In this document: positions 30,189-39,677 of the stretch, one piece after another
How positions within the stretch are numbered: the first letter of the stretch is position 1
How the letters are laid out: each line of letters begins with the position of its first letter
NCBI GenBank assembly: GCA_934565795.1
Contig: CAKTIM010000001.1
Coordinates: 123,811-187,810 of the forward strand
DNA from: an uncultured Oscillospiraceae bacterium
Lineage (GTDB): Bacteria; Bacillota; Clostridia; Oscillospirales; Oscillospiraceae
Reading direction: 5' to 3'
DNA: 64,000 bases
Translations under genes and position numbers: made by a program
The notes under the pieces: generated by a model
Databases searched by the model: none
What the model saw: the letters and a program-made list of their open reading frames with translations, nothing else
Told to the model about the DNA's origin: nothing

Positions 30189-32474
30189 TCAGTCCCTTGC
30201 GGCGCCGTCCGCAAATTGCAGCGTAATGCTGCTGCCCGCAGGCACGGAGGCGCCTGCACTCTGGCTCTGGCTGCAAACCGTGACCTGGGGGGAAATATCA
30301 TCACAGCCAATTGGGGAGATAAACAGCCCCAGCCTTCCGGCGGCCACGCTGGCCTGCTGGCGGTTCATGCCCCGGAAATCCGGCACCTCCACCATCCGCT
30401 CCGGGGTCGGCTCCCCCAGGTACACCAGCACCTCGCTGCCGGGCAGGATACTCTGCCCCGCCGCCGGAAGCTGGCCGGTGACCGTCTCGGCGTCGCCGAT
30501 AAACACGGCAGTCACATTCTTTTCTTTGAGCAAGCTCTTGACTTCCTTCTGGGTCTTTCCCGCCAGATCCTCCATTGGAAACGGCTCCCCCGGCGATTCC
30601 CGCCGGACGCCCAGGTACGGAAGAATGTCCGCTAAGATCGCCCCCACGGTGGGGGCGGCCATCACGCCGCCAGAAATGTAGATCCCCGTGGAGCGGGAGG
30701 GGGTGTCCAGCGCCGCCAATACAATATACTCTGGATCGTCCATGGGCGCAATCCCAACAAATGAAACGATTTTATCCTGGACACGCTGACCGTTTTCGTC
30801 AAATACATCAATTTTCTCGCTGGTTCCCGTCTTTCCGCCGATGGAGAAGCCCGCCACCGCCGCATTTTTGGCCGTGCCCTCGGTGACCACGGAGCGGATC
30901 AGCTCCCGCATGGTATCGGAGGTCTCCGGGGAGATGGTGGTTCTGACCACCGTCGGCTCCTGGCGCAGCAGCGTCACGCCGTTTTCATCCACCACCTCGG
31001 ATACAATGTAGGGCTCCAGCAAATTCCCGCCGTTGACCACGGAGGAAATGGCCCGCACCAGCTGCAAGGGGGTGATTTTAAAGGTCTGGCCAAAGGAGCC
31101 GGAGGTCAGCGAGGCGGTGCCCCACTTGTCCGTGTCGGTAATCAGCTTTTTATCAAAGAACACGCCCTTGCTCTCGCCGGAAAGGTCGATGCCGGTCTTT
31201 TCCAGGATGCCGAAGCGGGTGATGTAGTCGTAGAACCGCTCCCCGCCCAGCTTCAGGGCGATATGAGCAAAGGCGATGTTGCAGGAGTTTTGCAGCGCCT
31301 GGGGGGTCTGCTCCGCCCCGTGTCCGGCAGAGCGCCAGCAGTGCAGCAGCTGGGAGCGGCCGGGAATCTGCTCCGCGCCCCGGCAGTAAAACGGGGTATT
31401 CAGGCTGATCGCCCCGCAGTCCAGCGCCGCCGCCATGGTCAGCACCTTGAAGGTGGAGCCTGGCTCATAGCCGTCGGACAGCACCCGGTTTCGCCACTGC
31501 TTCCAGCGGGCATCCGCCAGGGCCTTGGCGTAGGTGTCCGCATCCGTACCATCCTGGAGCATCTGCTGAAGGCTGGCCAGGGTGCGCTCGTCGGCGATCT
31601 CCAGATAGCGGTTGGGGTCGTAGCTGCCCAGGGTGGCCATCGCCAGAATCTCGCCGGTCTTGCAATTCATTACCAGGCCGAAGGCACCGTTTTGCACGTC
31701 ATAGCGGGCAATGGCTGCCTCCAGCTGCTTTTCCAGGGCCTGCTGCACTGTAGCGTCCAGGGTCAGTATCACATCCGCCCCCTTGTGGGAGGCGAGGAAG
31801 CGTTCATAGGAAAAGGGCATATCCATTTCGTTGTTGCCCTTGGTGGTAATCACCTTTCCGGCAGAGCCTGCCAGATAGCGGTTATAGGAGGCCTCGATGC
31901 CCTCGGTACCGTCGTTGGAGGCATTGGTAAAGCCGATCACCTGGGCAGCAAGCTTACCGTTGGGGTATACCCGCACGGAGGTCGGCTCCAGGTGAATACC
32001 CCGGACATCATGGGCCTGAATATAGGCGCGGATCAGCTGGGCCTTTTCCTCGCTGATGCAGCTGCCCACCTGCTTGTACCGCCGCTTCAGGTCGGCGGCC
32101 TGGGTCTGAATCCAGGTGGCATCCTTGTCCAGCACCTCTGCCAGGAAATCCGCAATGGCGGGGATATCCGCCTTGGACTGCTTCAGCTCATGGGGATCCA
32201 GATACACATTCTCCCGGTTCTCAGAGGCCGCCAGCACATTCAGGTTGCGGTCATAGATCGTCCCCCGGTCTGCGGTGACGGAGGTGGCGCGGGTCTGATT
32301 GCGCAGCGCCAGGCCGGAATAGAGGTCATAGTCCCGCACCATCAGCACATAGAGCCTGCAAAGCAGCGGAATAAAGGCGGCAATGCCCAGCAGCGCCGCC
32401 GTCAGCATCACCCGCCGGTGCTGACCGCTGTCCATCCGTAAACGGCCGAAGTTCTTCCCCGCGTCATTTCCCAT
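30189..32474 (-). CDS. Class B penicillin-binding protein with two PASTA domains (SpoVD/Pbp2x type)
   Basis: A 761-residue septal transpeptidase. It has an N-terminal membrane helix (about residues 22-44), a dimerisation domain, a transpeptidase domain with SxxK in EPGSTFKVLTM, SxN in LQNSCNIAF and KTG in GGKTGTSEK, and two C-terminal PASTA domains (about the last 135 residues). It occupies the ftsI position of the dcw cluster. It could act in vegetative division, in spore cortex synthesis (SpoVD), or both; no separate second copy is in the window. The start at 32474 is the first ATG. Confidence 0.9.
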   Translation of the reverse strand: MGNDAGKNFGRLRMDSGQHRRVMLTAALLGIAAFIPLLCRLYVLMVRDYDLYSGLALRNQTRATSVTADRGTIYDRNLNVLAASENRENVYLDPHELKQSKADIPAIADFLAEVLDKDATWIQTQAADLKRRYKQVGSCISEEKAQLIRAYIQAHDVRGIHLEPTSVRVYPNGKLAAQVIGFTNASNDGTEGIEASYNRYLAGSAGKVITTKGNNEMDMPFSYERFLASHKGADVILTLDATVQQALEKQLEAAIARYDVQNGAFGLVMNCKTGEILAMATLGSYDPNRYLEIADERTLASLQQMLQDGTDADTYAKALADARWKQWRNRVLSDGYEPGSTFKVLTMAAALDCGAISLNTPFYCRGAEQIPGRSQLLHCWRSAGHGAEQTPQALQNSCNIAFAHIALKLGGERFYDYITRFGILEKTGIDLSGESKGVFFDKKLITDTDKWGTASLTSGSFGQTFKITPLQLVRAISSVVNGGNLLEPYIVSEVVDENGVTLLRQEPTVVRTTISPETSDTMRELIRSVVTEGTAKNAAVAGFSIGGKTGTSEKIDVFDENGQRVQDKIVSFVGIAPMDDPEYIVLAALDTPSRSTGIYISGGVMAAPTVGAILADILPYLGVRRESPGEPFPMEDLAGKTQKEVKSLLKEKNVTAVFIGDAETVTGQLPAAGQSILPGSEVLVYLGEPTPERMVEVPDFRGMNRQQASVAAGRLGLFISPIGCDDISPQVTVCSQSQSAGASVPAGSSITLQFADGAARD

Positions 32475-32497
32475 GGCGAACCGTTCCTTCCGAATAG

Positions 32498-32541
32498 GGA
32501 AGCTCTGAAGCAAATCGGCAAGACCCGGCCTCAGAGGTTCC
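32498..32541. repeat. 44-bp palindromic element in the ftsL-PBP gap
   Basis: GGAAGCTCTGA (32498-32508) and TCAGAGGTTCC (32531-32541) form an 11-bp inverted repeat with one mismatch, between ftsL and the PBP gene. A partial copy of its left half lies at about 34656-34679. It looks like a miniature inverted-repeat element or a readthrough hairpin. Confidence 0.45.
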
Positions 32542-32600
32542 TAAGTCAGGAATGGGCAGCAAGGGAATCCCTCGCCGCCCATTGCAGCTGCTATTCTATT

Positions 32601-33119
32601 CTATGGGGCGGATGGCTCCGTATTCCACTGAGCCAGATCGTAGTCCTCCGACCGGGAGAAGAGCCAGGACAGCTGCCACAGGAATTTTTCCCAGGCCGTC
32701 CTTTCCTTGGGGCGCTCCGGCACGATGACGAACGCGGTAAAGCGCTCCGCCTCGTTGCCGTCCACCATGCCCTGGGAGTCCGCCAGGGTGCGCACCTCGT
32801 CCAGGCTGTAGGCGGTGTGATATGTATGGTTCAGCTGGGCATTTACCCGCTTCAGGTCGGTCAGCTGGGTTTTCATGCGGTCGTATTCCGCCCGGGTGTC
32901 GCGCAGGTGAATCACACCCGCCACCAGCAGGCACAGCATCACCACAGCCGCCACCACGCCGCACAGGGCAATGGGGTCGATATAGACCTTGCGAAGCTTT
33001 TCCAAATGCAGCTGCGGAAGCTTGACACCACTTTTTTTCTGTTTGGGCGCTGCGTTTGGCACTTCGCTGCCGAATACGTAGAATCGGTTCACATATTGGA
33101 TTTCCGCTTTTTGTGCCAT
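32601..33119 (-). CDS. ftsL: FtsL-like cell division protein
   Basis: A 172-residue bitopic protein with a basic cytoplasmic N-terminus of about 50 residues, one membrane helix (about 51-70), and a short periplasmic coiled coil (HLRDTRAEYDRMKTQLTDLKRVNAQL). Sequence is poorly conserved in this family; the call rests on topology and position between rsmH and the PBP gene. Confidence 0.75.
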   Translation of the reverse strand: MAQKAEIQYVNRFYVFGSEVPNAAPKQKKSGVKLPQLHLEKLRKVYIDPIALCGVVAAVVMLCLLVAGVIHLRDTRAEYDRMKTQLTDLKRVNAQLNHTYHTAYSLDEVRTLADSQGMVDGNEAERFTAFVIVPERPKERTAWEKFLWQLSWLFSRSEDYDLAQWNTEPSAP

Positions 33120-33131
33120 AGCTTTAACCTC

Positions 33132-34067
33132 TTACAATTTCTCACAGATGCGCAGCTTTGCGCTTCTTGCCCTGGGATTGCGCGCCAGCTCCTCTTCCCC
33201 GGAGACCAGGGGCTTGCGGGTGATGAGCCTTACCTTCGGCTTCTTCCCGCAGACACAGACCGGGAAGCTGGGCGGGCAGGTGCAGCCCCTGGCCGCCTCT
33301 GCCATTGCGTTCTTTACGATCCGATCCTCCAGCGAATGGAAGGTGATCACCACCAGGCGGCCGCCGGGATTCAGGCAGGGGATCGCGTCGCGCATCACCT
33401 GGGACACAGCGCCCAGCTCGTCGTTTACCGCGATGCGGATCGCCTGGAAACTGCGCTTGGCCGGATGCTGCTTTTCCCGCAGGGCCGCAGGCGGCATGGC
33501 GGAGCGGATGATATCCACCAGCTCCAGGGTCGTGCCGATGGGAGCCTGCTCCCGCCTTTTGCAGATGGCCGAGGCGATCTGCGGGGCATAGCGCTCCTCG
33601 CCGTATTCATACAGGATTCGTTTCAGCTCTTCATAGGGCCAGGTATTTACCACTGCGGCAGCGGTAAGAGCGTCGCTGTGATCCATGCGCATATCCAGGG
33701 GCGCGTCCGTCATATAGGAAAAGCCCCGCGCTCCGTCGTCCAGCTGGGGGGAGGAAACGCCCAGATCCAGCAAAATACCGTCCACGCCCTCAATGCCCAG
33801 CTCTGCCAGAACGGAGGCAATTTCGCAGAAATTGGAGTGCACCAGCGTCACCCGATCCTGATAAGGGGCCAGGCGCTCCGCCGCGGCGGCCAGCGCCACC
33901 TCATCCCGGTCGATGCCGATCAGGCGGCCGGTGGTGAGCCTTGCCGCAATATGGCTGGAATGGCCTGCGCCGCCCAGGGTGCCGTCTACATAAATTCCAT
34001 CCGGCTTGATGTTCAGTCCCTGGATGCACTCCTCCAGCAGGACAGATACATGGTGAAATTCGCTCAT
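33132..34067 (-). CDS. rsmH: 16S rRNA (cytosine-1402-N4)-methyltransferase RsmH
   Basis: A 311-residue enzyme modifying C1402 in the ribosomal decoding centre. It begins HHVSVLLEECIQGL and has the SAM motif DGTLGGAGHSSHIAARL, DLGVSSPQLDDGARGFSY and a C-terminal NPRARSAKLRICEKL. The start at 34067 overlaps the mraZ stop by 4 bp. Confidence 0.97.
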   Translation of the reverse strand: MSEFHHVSVLLEECIQGLNIKPDGIYVDGTLGGAGHSSHIAARLTTGRLIGIDRDEVALAAAAERLAPYQDRVTLVHSNFCEIASVLAELGIEGVDGILLDLGVSSPQLDDGARGFSYMTDAPLDMRMDHSDALTAAAVVNTWPYEELKRILYEYGEERYAPQIASAICKRREQAPIGTTLELVDIIRSAMPPAALREKQHPAKRSFQAIRIAVNDELGAVSQVMRDAIPCLNPGGRLVVITFHSLEDRIVKNAMAEAARGCTCPPSFPVCVCGKKPKVRLITRKPLVSGEEELARNPRARSAKLRICEKL

Positions 34068-34492
34068 AGTCCGATTGCCTCCAGAGATGCCAGCAGCTTT
34101 TCGGGGGTGAGGTTCTCCTGCTCGAAGCGGCGGAATTCCTCCGCGTCCCAAATCTCCGCCTGACCGGCGCGGCCGACGATCATTACCTCGCGGCTGATCC
34201 CGGCATAGTCCATCAGGAAAGGCGTCAGGCTGACACGGAACTGCTTATCCGGCGTGCATTCGGTGGCGTTCATAAAGATCAGGCTGGTTGCCCCCGCCCG
34301 CTGAGAAATGCTCAGTGCGTTATAGTTGTCGCTGAGGGTTTTCCACTCGGCGGCGGTGTAGGCGGTGAGGCAGCTATGACCGCAGTTGACGCCAAGGGTC
34401 ACGTAAAACGCATCGCCCAGCTCCTGACGCAGCTTTGCCGGAACGATCAGGCGGTTCTTTTCATCCAGCCTGGCGCTGTACTTACCGATCAT
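34064..34492 (-). CDS. mraZ: Transcriptional regulator MraZ
   Basis: A 142-residue AbrB-like protein with two SpoVT/AbrB-type repeats (GKYSARLDEKNRLIVPAKLRQELGDAFYVTLG near the start). It binds repeats in its own promoter and controls the dcw cluster it heads. The start at 34492 follows GGAGGGAG. Confidence 0.95.
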   Translation of the reverse strand: MIGKYSARLDEKNRLIVPAKLRQELGDAFYVTLGVNCGHSCLTAYTAAEWKTLSDNYNALSISQRAGATSLIFMNATECTPDKQFRVSLTPFLMDYAGISREVMIVGRAGQAEIWDAEEFRRFEQENLTPEKLLASLEAIGL

Positions 34493-34505
34493 ATGCTCCC
34501 TCCTC

Positions 34506-34544
34506 TCCATTTTACTCCACTTTGCATCCCTTTTACTCCACTTG
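34506..34544 (-). promoter_or_regulatory. MraZ operator: four AAANTGG-like repeats
   Basis: Reading the minus strand, CAAGTGG, AAAAGGG, AAAGTGG and AAAATGG follow one another with 10-11 bp periods, between the -10 box and the mraZ start codon. Helically phased tandem repeats upstream of mraZ are the known form of MraZ binding sites. Confidence 0.7.
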
Positions 34545-34548
34545 CGCT

Positions 34549-34577
34549 ATTATAACCTCCCCATCCAAAAAAATCAA
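34549..34577 (-). promoter_or_regulatory. Promoter of the dcw cluster
   Basis: On the minus strand TTGATT (34577-34572), a 17-bp spacer and TATAAT (34554-34549); the MraZ repeats start just downstream. Confidence 0.75.
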
Positions 34578-34778
34578 TCTTTTTTGAGCGCATTTTTCAT
34601 ATTTTAGCCATATTGCCGATAAAAATCGAATTTTCCGAATATTTGTTCTATTAAGGAAGCTCTGATGAAATCGACAAGTGCGGGCCGCAAGGGCTTTTGT
34701 TTCCATTTTCTATCCCGCAGCATGGGGGCAAAAGCCCCGCCGTCCAGCCGCAGACGATTGATTCGGAGATTTCCTGAG
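34578..34778. other. Intergenic DNA between the dcw promoter and clpC
   Basis: No gene is seen. The left part is AT-rich; from about 34654 it holds a partial copy of the palindromic element found at 32498 (GGAAGCTCTGA followed by AAATCGACAAG) and a GC-rich stretch with hairpin potential (GGGGC-AAAAGCCCC near 34727-34740), which may end clpC transcription on the minus strand. Confidence 0.35.
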
Positions 34779-37106
34779 CTACGCCTGAAAGGACAGCTTT
34801 TCCTGCTCCAGGCAGCCGCGAATTCGGCTGGGGCGGCGGCTGCATCCCAGCAGGAAGCCGGAAAGCGCCCCCTCCACCTCGGTCTGCACCAGGCGGCGCA
34901 GCTGGCGCGCCCCGTCCTTTCCCTTGCAGCGGCGGCTGAGGCTAGCGGCAAGCTCCGCCGGAAGATTCAGCTGAATCCCCGCCACCGCAGCCCGCTCCTG
35001 CAGCAGACGCAGGTATTTCCCGGCGATCTGCTCCATGGAGGAGGCGTCCAGCGGATCAAAGCGAACGGCGGCATCCAGCCGCCCCAGGAATTCCGGGGTG
35101 AAGGCCTGGCGTACCGCCTCCTCCACCTGGCCCGCCTTTCCGTCGGAGCAGAAGCCCAGGCCATCCCCCCGTACCTGGCTGCCCACATTGGAGGTCATAA
35201 CCACGATGGCATTGCGGAAACTGACCTTTCGGCCGGTGGAATCGGTGAGCACGCCCTCCTCCATGATTTGCAGCAGGATGCCCAGCACCTCCGGGTGGGC
35301 CTTCTCCACCTCGTCCAGCAGCACCAGGCTGTAGGGCCGGCGGCGCACCGCCTCGGTCAGCTTGCCGCCCTCCTCGTAGCCCACATAGCCCGGAGGCGCG
35401 CCGATCAGGCGGGAGACGGAGTGCTTCTCCATATATTCCGTCATGTCCAGGCGGATCATGGCGCTGCGGCTGCCGTAGACCTCCTCGGCCAGGGCACGGC
35501 ACAGCTCGGTCTTGCCCACGCCGGTGGGGCCGGTAAAGAGCAGGCAGGCAATGGGCCGCTCCTCGTCCCGCAGTCCGGCAAAGCCCCGGCGAACCGCCTC
35601 CGCCACGGTGCTCACCGCCTGCTGCTGGCCTACCACATGGGTCTGCAGCAGATTTTCCAGATGCAGCAGCCGCTCCCGCTCCGAGGCGGTGAGCCGCCCC
35701 ACGGGAATGCCGGTGCGGGCGGACACCACCCAGGCAATGTCCGAAGCCGTTACCGTACGGGTGCGGCGGTTCTCCCCCGGCTTTGCCATCATGGTCTGCA
35801 TTTTGTCCCGCAGCTCCGCCGCCTTCTCAAAGCGGCGCTCCCGGACGGCCTCATGCAGCTCCTCCTCCAGTTCCCGGCGGGCCGCGCCGCCCCTGGTCAG
35901 GCGCAGCTCCTCCATCCGGGCGCGGGACGCGCCCTCGTCCAGCAGGTCGATGGCCTTGTCAGGAAGGAAGAGGTCGGGCAGATACCGCACGGACAGGCGC
36001 ACCGCCTCCTTTAATGCTTCCTCGGAGATGCGCAGGCGGTGGTGCCGCTCCAGCCCCGGCTTCAAGGCCCGCAGGATGGCCAGGGTGGTTTCGCTGCCCG
36101 GCTCCTCCACCGTCACCGGGCGGAAGCGGCGCTCCAGAGCGGCATCCTTTTCAATGTATTTACGGTACTCCTCCAGGGTGGTCGCGCCCAGCATCTGCAG
36201 CTCTCCTCTGCCCAGGGCGGGCTTTAAAATATTGGCCGCATCGATGGCCCCCTCCGCCGCCCCCGCGCCGATGATGGTGTGCATTTCGTCCACAAAGAGG
36301 ATCACGTCCCCGGTGCGGTGGATTTCCGCCAGCACATCGCGCAGGCGCTCCTCGAATTCGCCCCGGTATTTGGTGCCCGCAACCAAGGATGCCATATTCA
36401 GGCTGACCAGCCTCTTGTCCTTGAGCTGGGGCGGGACATTGCCCACGGCCATCCGCTGCGCCAGGCCCTCGGCGATGGCGGTTTTGCCCACTCCCGGTTC
36501 CCCCACCAGGGCGGGATTATTCTTGTTCTTCCGGCACAGAATGCCGATCACCGTATCGATCTCCCGATCCCGACCGATAACCGGCTCCATGGCTGACGCT
36601 TTTGTAATCAGGTCTTCGCTGAACTGCTCCAAAAGTTTCGTTGTGACCGCCTCCTTTTTTCCCCTGGCAGGGGCCTCCGCCGCCCGCCGCAACCACTCTA
36701 CCGTATGGGTAAACAGCACATTTGAGCCGATACCGAAAATCTGAAGCAGCTTGCCCGCTTCGGTGTTCTCCGTTCTGGAAAGGGCCATCAGGACATGGAG
36801 CGGGAGAATCTCCCGGCTGGCATTGCCCCGCGCCTCCCGGGCGGCCATCCGCAGCAGCTCCCGCGCCTTTTTGGTAAGGCCCTGGGGCAGCGGCAGATCC
36901 GGCGTGCCCGTGCCGTAGAGCAGCTGTACCATCGTGCCCGCAAGCTCCGGCTCCACCCCCAGGCTGCGCAGCAGCAGCCCCACCTCGCCCGGCTGATCCA
37001 GCAGGGCCAGGAGAATATGGACGGTGCCCACATAGCTGTGCCCCAGAAGCCGCGCCTTTTCGCCGGAAGCGCGAATCAAATCGCTGGTTTGCGTATTATA
37101 GCGCAT
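34779..37106 (-). CDS. clpC: ClpC-type AAA+ unfoldase
   Basis: A 775-residue Hsp100 ATPase that feeds substrates to ClpP. It has a Clp N domain (residues 1-140), AAA module 1 with Walker A GEPGVGKT (202-209), a UVR motif ([13 protein letters not shown], about 424-436), and AAA module 2 with GPTGVGKT (526-533). The ClpP-docking tripeptide LGF lies at 650-652, so it should work with ClpP. No ctsR, mcsA or mcsB adjoin it. It is divergent from the ferredoxin gene. Confidence 0.9.
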   Translation of the reverse strand: MRYNTQTSDLIRASGEKARLLGHSYVGTVHILLALLDQPGEVGLLLRSLGVEPELAGTMVQLLYGTGTPDLPLPQGLTKKARELLRMAAREARGNASREILPLHVLMALSRTENTEAGKLLQIFGIGSNVLFTHTVEWLRRAAEAPARGKKEAVTTKLLEQFSEDLITKASAMEPVIGRDREIDTVIGILCRKNKNNPALVGEPGVGKTAIAEGLAQRMAVGNVPPQLKDKRLVSLNMASLVAGTKYRGEFEERLRDVLAEIHRTGDVILFVDEMHTIIGAGAAEGAIDAANILKPALGRGELQMLGATTLEEYRKYIEKDAALERRFRPVTVEEPGSETTLAILRALKPGLERHHRLRISEEALKEAVRLSVRYLPDLFLPDKAIDLLDEGASRARMEELRLTRGGAARRELEEELHEAVRERRFEKAAELRDKMQTMMAKPGENRRTRTVTASDIAWVVSARTGIPVGRLTASERERLLHLENLLQTHVVGQQQAVSTVAEAVRRGFAGLRDEERPIACLLFTGPTGVGKTELCRALAEEVYGSRSAMIRLDMTEYMEKHSVSRLIGAPPGYVGYEEGGKLTEAVRRRPYSLVLLDEVEKAHPEVLGILLQIMEEGVLTDSTGRKVSFRNAIVVMTSNVGSQVRGDGLGFCSDGKAGQVEEAVRQAFTPEFLGRLDAAVRFDPLDASSMEQIAGKYLRLLQERAAVAGIQLNLPAELAASLSRRCKGKDGARQLRRLVQTEVEGALSGFLLGCSRRPSRIRGCLEQEKLSFQA

Positions 37107-37178
37107 TTCCCCGCCTCCTTTTCCAGGAAATTTTCGCCAGGCGGGTCTGGAAATATACGATTATTTTTGAAAAAGGAA

Positions 37179-37206
37179 TTGCATTTTTCAAAATCCATGC
37201 TAGAAT
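37179..37206 (+). promoter_or_regulatory. Promoter of the ferredoxin gene
   Basis: TTGCAT (37179-37184), a 16-bp spacer and TAGAAT (37201-37206) lie 57 bp before the ferredoxin start. Confidence 0.6.
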
Positions 37207-37262
37207 GAAGGTGCGTCCTCCTTTGGGCGCAAAAAAATACAACCACAAGGAGGTTACATATC

Positions 37263-37433
37263 ATGGCTTATAACATTACCGATGCATGCGTGAAGTGCGG
37301 CTCCTGCGCTGAGCAGTGCCCCGTTGAAGCTATCTCCGAGGGCGAGGACAAGTACGTCATTGATCCCGATGTCTGCGTCAGCTGCGGCTCCTGCGCCGAT
37401 CAGTGCCCCGCCGAAGCGATTGAGGAAGCTTAA
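37263..37433 (+). CDS. 2[4Fe-4S] ferredoxin
   Basis: A 56-residue clostridial-type ferredoxin. Two CxxCxxCxxxCP motifs are complete: C9-C12-C15-C19 and C38-C41-C44-C48. It is acidic, as expected for a low-potential electron carrier in anaerobic metabolism. A strong AAGGAGGT precedes the ATG, and it is monocistronic with its own promoter and terminator. Confidence 0.97.
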   Translation: MAYNITDACVKCGSCAEQCPVEAISEGEDKYVIDPDVCVSCGSCADQCPAEAIEEA

Positions 37434-37449
37434 TTCTTCCGAATTCAGG

Positions 37450-37490
37450 TCGGCCTGCCCTGCCGTTGAATGCAGTGCAGGCCGATTTTT
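37450..37490 (+). terminator. Terminator of the ferredoxin gene
   Basis: TCGGCCTGC (37450-37458) pairs with GCAGGCCGA (37477-37485), followed by TTTTT. Confidence 0.85.
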
Positions 37491-37525
37491 AATTTTGTTA
37501 TTCAGTATCGAACACGGAGGCAGGC

Positions 37526-38221
37526 ATGGAGCATCTTCCCGGCGGGATACAGCTGGATATTCCCCCCGGCTGCTTTCCCCTCACCACGGATTCCATGGCG
37601 CTGGCGGATTTTGCGGATGTCCGGGGGTCAAAGGCCGTTTTGGATCTTGGCTCCGGGTGCGGCACACTGGGGCTGCTGCTGTGCGCCCGAAATGAACACT
37701 GCCGCGTCACCGGCGTGGAGCTGGATGAGGCGGCCCATGCCGCCGCGCTGGAGAACATCCGGCACAACCGGCTCGATGCCCGTATGGAAAGTATATGCAC
37801 GGATATGCGGCGAGTTCCAGGGCTTTTTGCGCCGGGGCGCTTTGACTGCTGCGTCTCCAATCCCCCCTATTTTTCCGGCGGCTACGCCGCCCGGCTGGTT
37901 TCGGCCCGGCGGGAGGATGCCTGCACCCTGGCGCAGCTGATGCAGTGCGCCGCCTGGGCGCTGAAATACGGCGGCGACCTGTTCCTGGTGCACCGGCCGG
38001 AGCGTCTGGCTGAAGCAATTGCCCTGGGCACGGAAAACAAGCTGGAGGCCAAGCGGCTGCGGCTGCTGCGCCACCGGGAGGGCGGCCCGGTGGCCCTGGT
38101 GCTGCTCCAGCTGCGCAAGGGCGCAAGGCCGGGGCTGACCCTGGAGGAAATCTCCCTGCACACCAGCGACGGCAGCCAAACCGGCGACTATCGCCGAATT
38201 TATCACATCGCGGAGGATTGA
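37526..38221 (+). CDS. tRNA1(Val) adenine N6-methyltransferase-like (TrmN6 family)
   Basis: A 231-residue SAM methyltransferase with motif I VLDLGSGCGTLGLLLCAR and the N6-adenine motif NPPY in CCVSNPPYFSGG. In E. coli TrmN6/YfiC modifies A37 of tRNA1-Val; the N-terminal TTDSMALADFA fits that family. It lies 2 bp from rsmI, forming an RNA-modification pair often seen in Firmicutes. The target is inferred. Confidence 0.8.
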   Translation: MEHLPGGIQLDIPPGCFPLTTDSMALADFADVRGSKAVLDLGSGCGTLGLLLCARNEHCRVTGVELDEAAHAAALENIRHNRLDARMESICTDMRRVPGLFAPGRFDCCVSNPPYFSGGYAARLVSARREDACTLAQLMQCAAWALKYGGDLFLVHRPERLAEAIALGTENKLEAKRLRLLRHREGGPVALVLLQLRKGARPGLTLEEISLHTSDGSQTGDYRRIYHIAED

Positions 38222-38223
38222 CT

Positions 38224-39060
38224 ATGGCTGGAACCCTTTACCTCGTCCCCACCCCCATCGGCAACCTGGGGGATATTTCCCTGCGCGCCCGGCAGACGCT
38301 GGAGGCGGCGGATTTTATTGCCGCCGAGGACACCAGGGTCACGCTGAAGCTGCTGAACCATCTGGAGATCAAAAAAAGCCTTGTCAGCTACTATGAGCAC
38401 AACAAGACCTTTAAGGGCAGCCGGATTGTGGAGCGCATTCTGGCGGGGGAAACCTGCGCCCTGGTATCCGACGCGGGCAGCCCGGCCATCTCCGACCCGG
38501 GGGAGGATCTGGTGAAGCAGTGCGCCCAGGCGGGCATCAACGTGTGCGCCATTCCCGGCCCCTGCGCCGCCATCACGGCCCTGAGCATCTCCGGTCAATC
38601 CACCGGGCGGTTCTGCTTTGAGGGCTTTCTGTCCATGAGCAAAAAGAGCCGCCGGGAGCATCTGGATTCCCTGCGGGAGGAAAAGCGCACCATGATCTTC
38701 TATGAGGCTCCCCACAAGCTGATGAACACTTTGGAGGACATGGCCCAGGTGTTTGGGACGGAGCGGCCCATCAGCTTCTGCCGGGAACTGACCAAGCTCC
38801 ACGAGGAGGTGCTGCGCACCACCCTGGGCGAGGCCATTGCGCACTTCACAGCCACACCCCCCAAGGGAGAATTCGTGCTGGTGCTGGCCGGCGCGCCGGA
38901 GGAAGCAAAAGAAGTGCCCACCGGCACGGACGCCGCCGCAAGAGTGGCGGAGCTGATGGCCCAGGGACTGAGCCGAAAGGATGCCGTCAAGCAGACGGCA
39001 CAGGAGCTGGAGCTTCCCAAAAACGCGGTGTACGCCGCCGCCCTGGGTGAGACCGAATAA
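38224..39060 (+). CDS. rsmI: 16S rRNA (cytidine-1402-2'-O)-methyltransferase RsmI
   Basis: A 278-residue tetrapyrrole-methylase fold enzyme. It starts GTLYLVPTPIGNLGDIS and has AAEDTR, LVSDAGSPAISDPG and IPGPCAAITAL. It methylates the same C1402 nucleotide as RsmH, whose gene is also in this window. The ATG at 38224 follows GGAGG; the TTG at 38218 is less likely. Confidence 0.96.
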   Translation: MAGTLYLVPTPIGNLGDISLRARQTLEAADFIAAEDTRVTLKLLNHLEIKKSLVSYYEHNKTFKGSRIVERILAGETCALVSDAGSPAISDPGEDLVKQCAQAGINVCAIPGPCAAITALSISGQSTGRFCFEGFLSMSKKSRREHLDSLREEKRTMIFYEAPHKLMNTLEDMAQVFGTERPISFCRELTKLHEEVLRTTLGEAIAHFTATPPKGEFVLVLAGAPEEAKEVPTGTDAAARVAELMAQGLSRKDAVKQTAQELELPKNAVYAAALGETE

Positions 39061-39064
39061 ACAA

Positions 39065-39100
39065 AAATCCCTCCGCATAGTCTCTTGCGGGGGGATTTCT
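39065..39100 (+). terminator. Hairpin after rsmI overlapping the spmA ribosome binding site
   Basis: AAATCCCTCCGCA (39065-39077) pairs with TGCGGGGGGATTT (39086-39098), followed by a short T run. The right arm contains the only Shine-Dalgarno-like run (GGGGGG) of spmA, so it may both terminate rsmI and mask spmA translation. Confidence 0.6.
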
Positions 39101-39101
39101 T

Positions 39102-39677
39102 ATGGTAATGAGTTGGGTATGGGCGGCGCTGGTTTGCGCCTCGGTGGTCTGCGCGGCGGTCAACGGCCGGGCATCGGCGCTCTCGGCGGCAGTGATGCAG
39201 GGGGCGCAGAGCGGCGTCACCCTGGCAATCTCCATTGCCGGGTCGCTGTGCCTCTGGGCCGGGATCGGACGGGCCATGGAAAGATTAGGGCTGACCGAAA
39301 AGCTCTCCCGGCTGCTGCGCCCGATAATGCACCGGCTGTTCCCCTCCACCCGGGAGGACAGTGCTCTTGCCGGGGCCTTGAGCACCAATATCTGCGCCAA
39401 CTTTCTGGGACTGGGCAATGCGGCCACGCCGCCGGGGATCGAGGCCGCCAGGCGATTGGCGGCCCGCAGCCCAGGGCAGGCGTCGGACGAGCTGTGCCGC
39501 CTGATCGTATTAAACACCGCCTCCATTCAGCTGATCCCGGCCAATGTGGCAGCGGTGCGCAGCAGCCTGGGGTGCGCCACCCCCTTTGACATTCTGCCTG
39601 CGGTGTGGCTCACCAGTCTTTGCTCCGCCGGGCTGGGGCTGGCCGCCGCCTGGGCGCTGGGGAGGGTCAGCCGATGA
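39102..39677 (+). CDS. spmA: Spore maturation protein A
   Basis: A 191-residue membrane protein of the nucleoside-recognition family. It carries ALSTNICANFLGLGNAATPPGIEAARRL, the conserved SpmA core. SpmA with SpmB affects spore core dehydration and heat resistance in Bacillus and Clostridium. ATGs at 39102 and 39108 are both possible starts. The stop overlaps spmB by 4 bp. Confidence 0.92.
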   Translation: MVMSWVWAALVCASVVCAAVNGRASALSAAVMQGAQSGVTLAISIAGSLCLWAGIGRAMERLGLTEKLSRLLRPIMHRLFPSTREDSALAGALSTNICANFLGLGNAATPPGIEAARRLAARSPGQASDELCRLIVLNTASIQLIPANVAAVRSSLGCATPFDILPAVWLTSLCSAGLGLAAAWALGRVSR

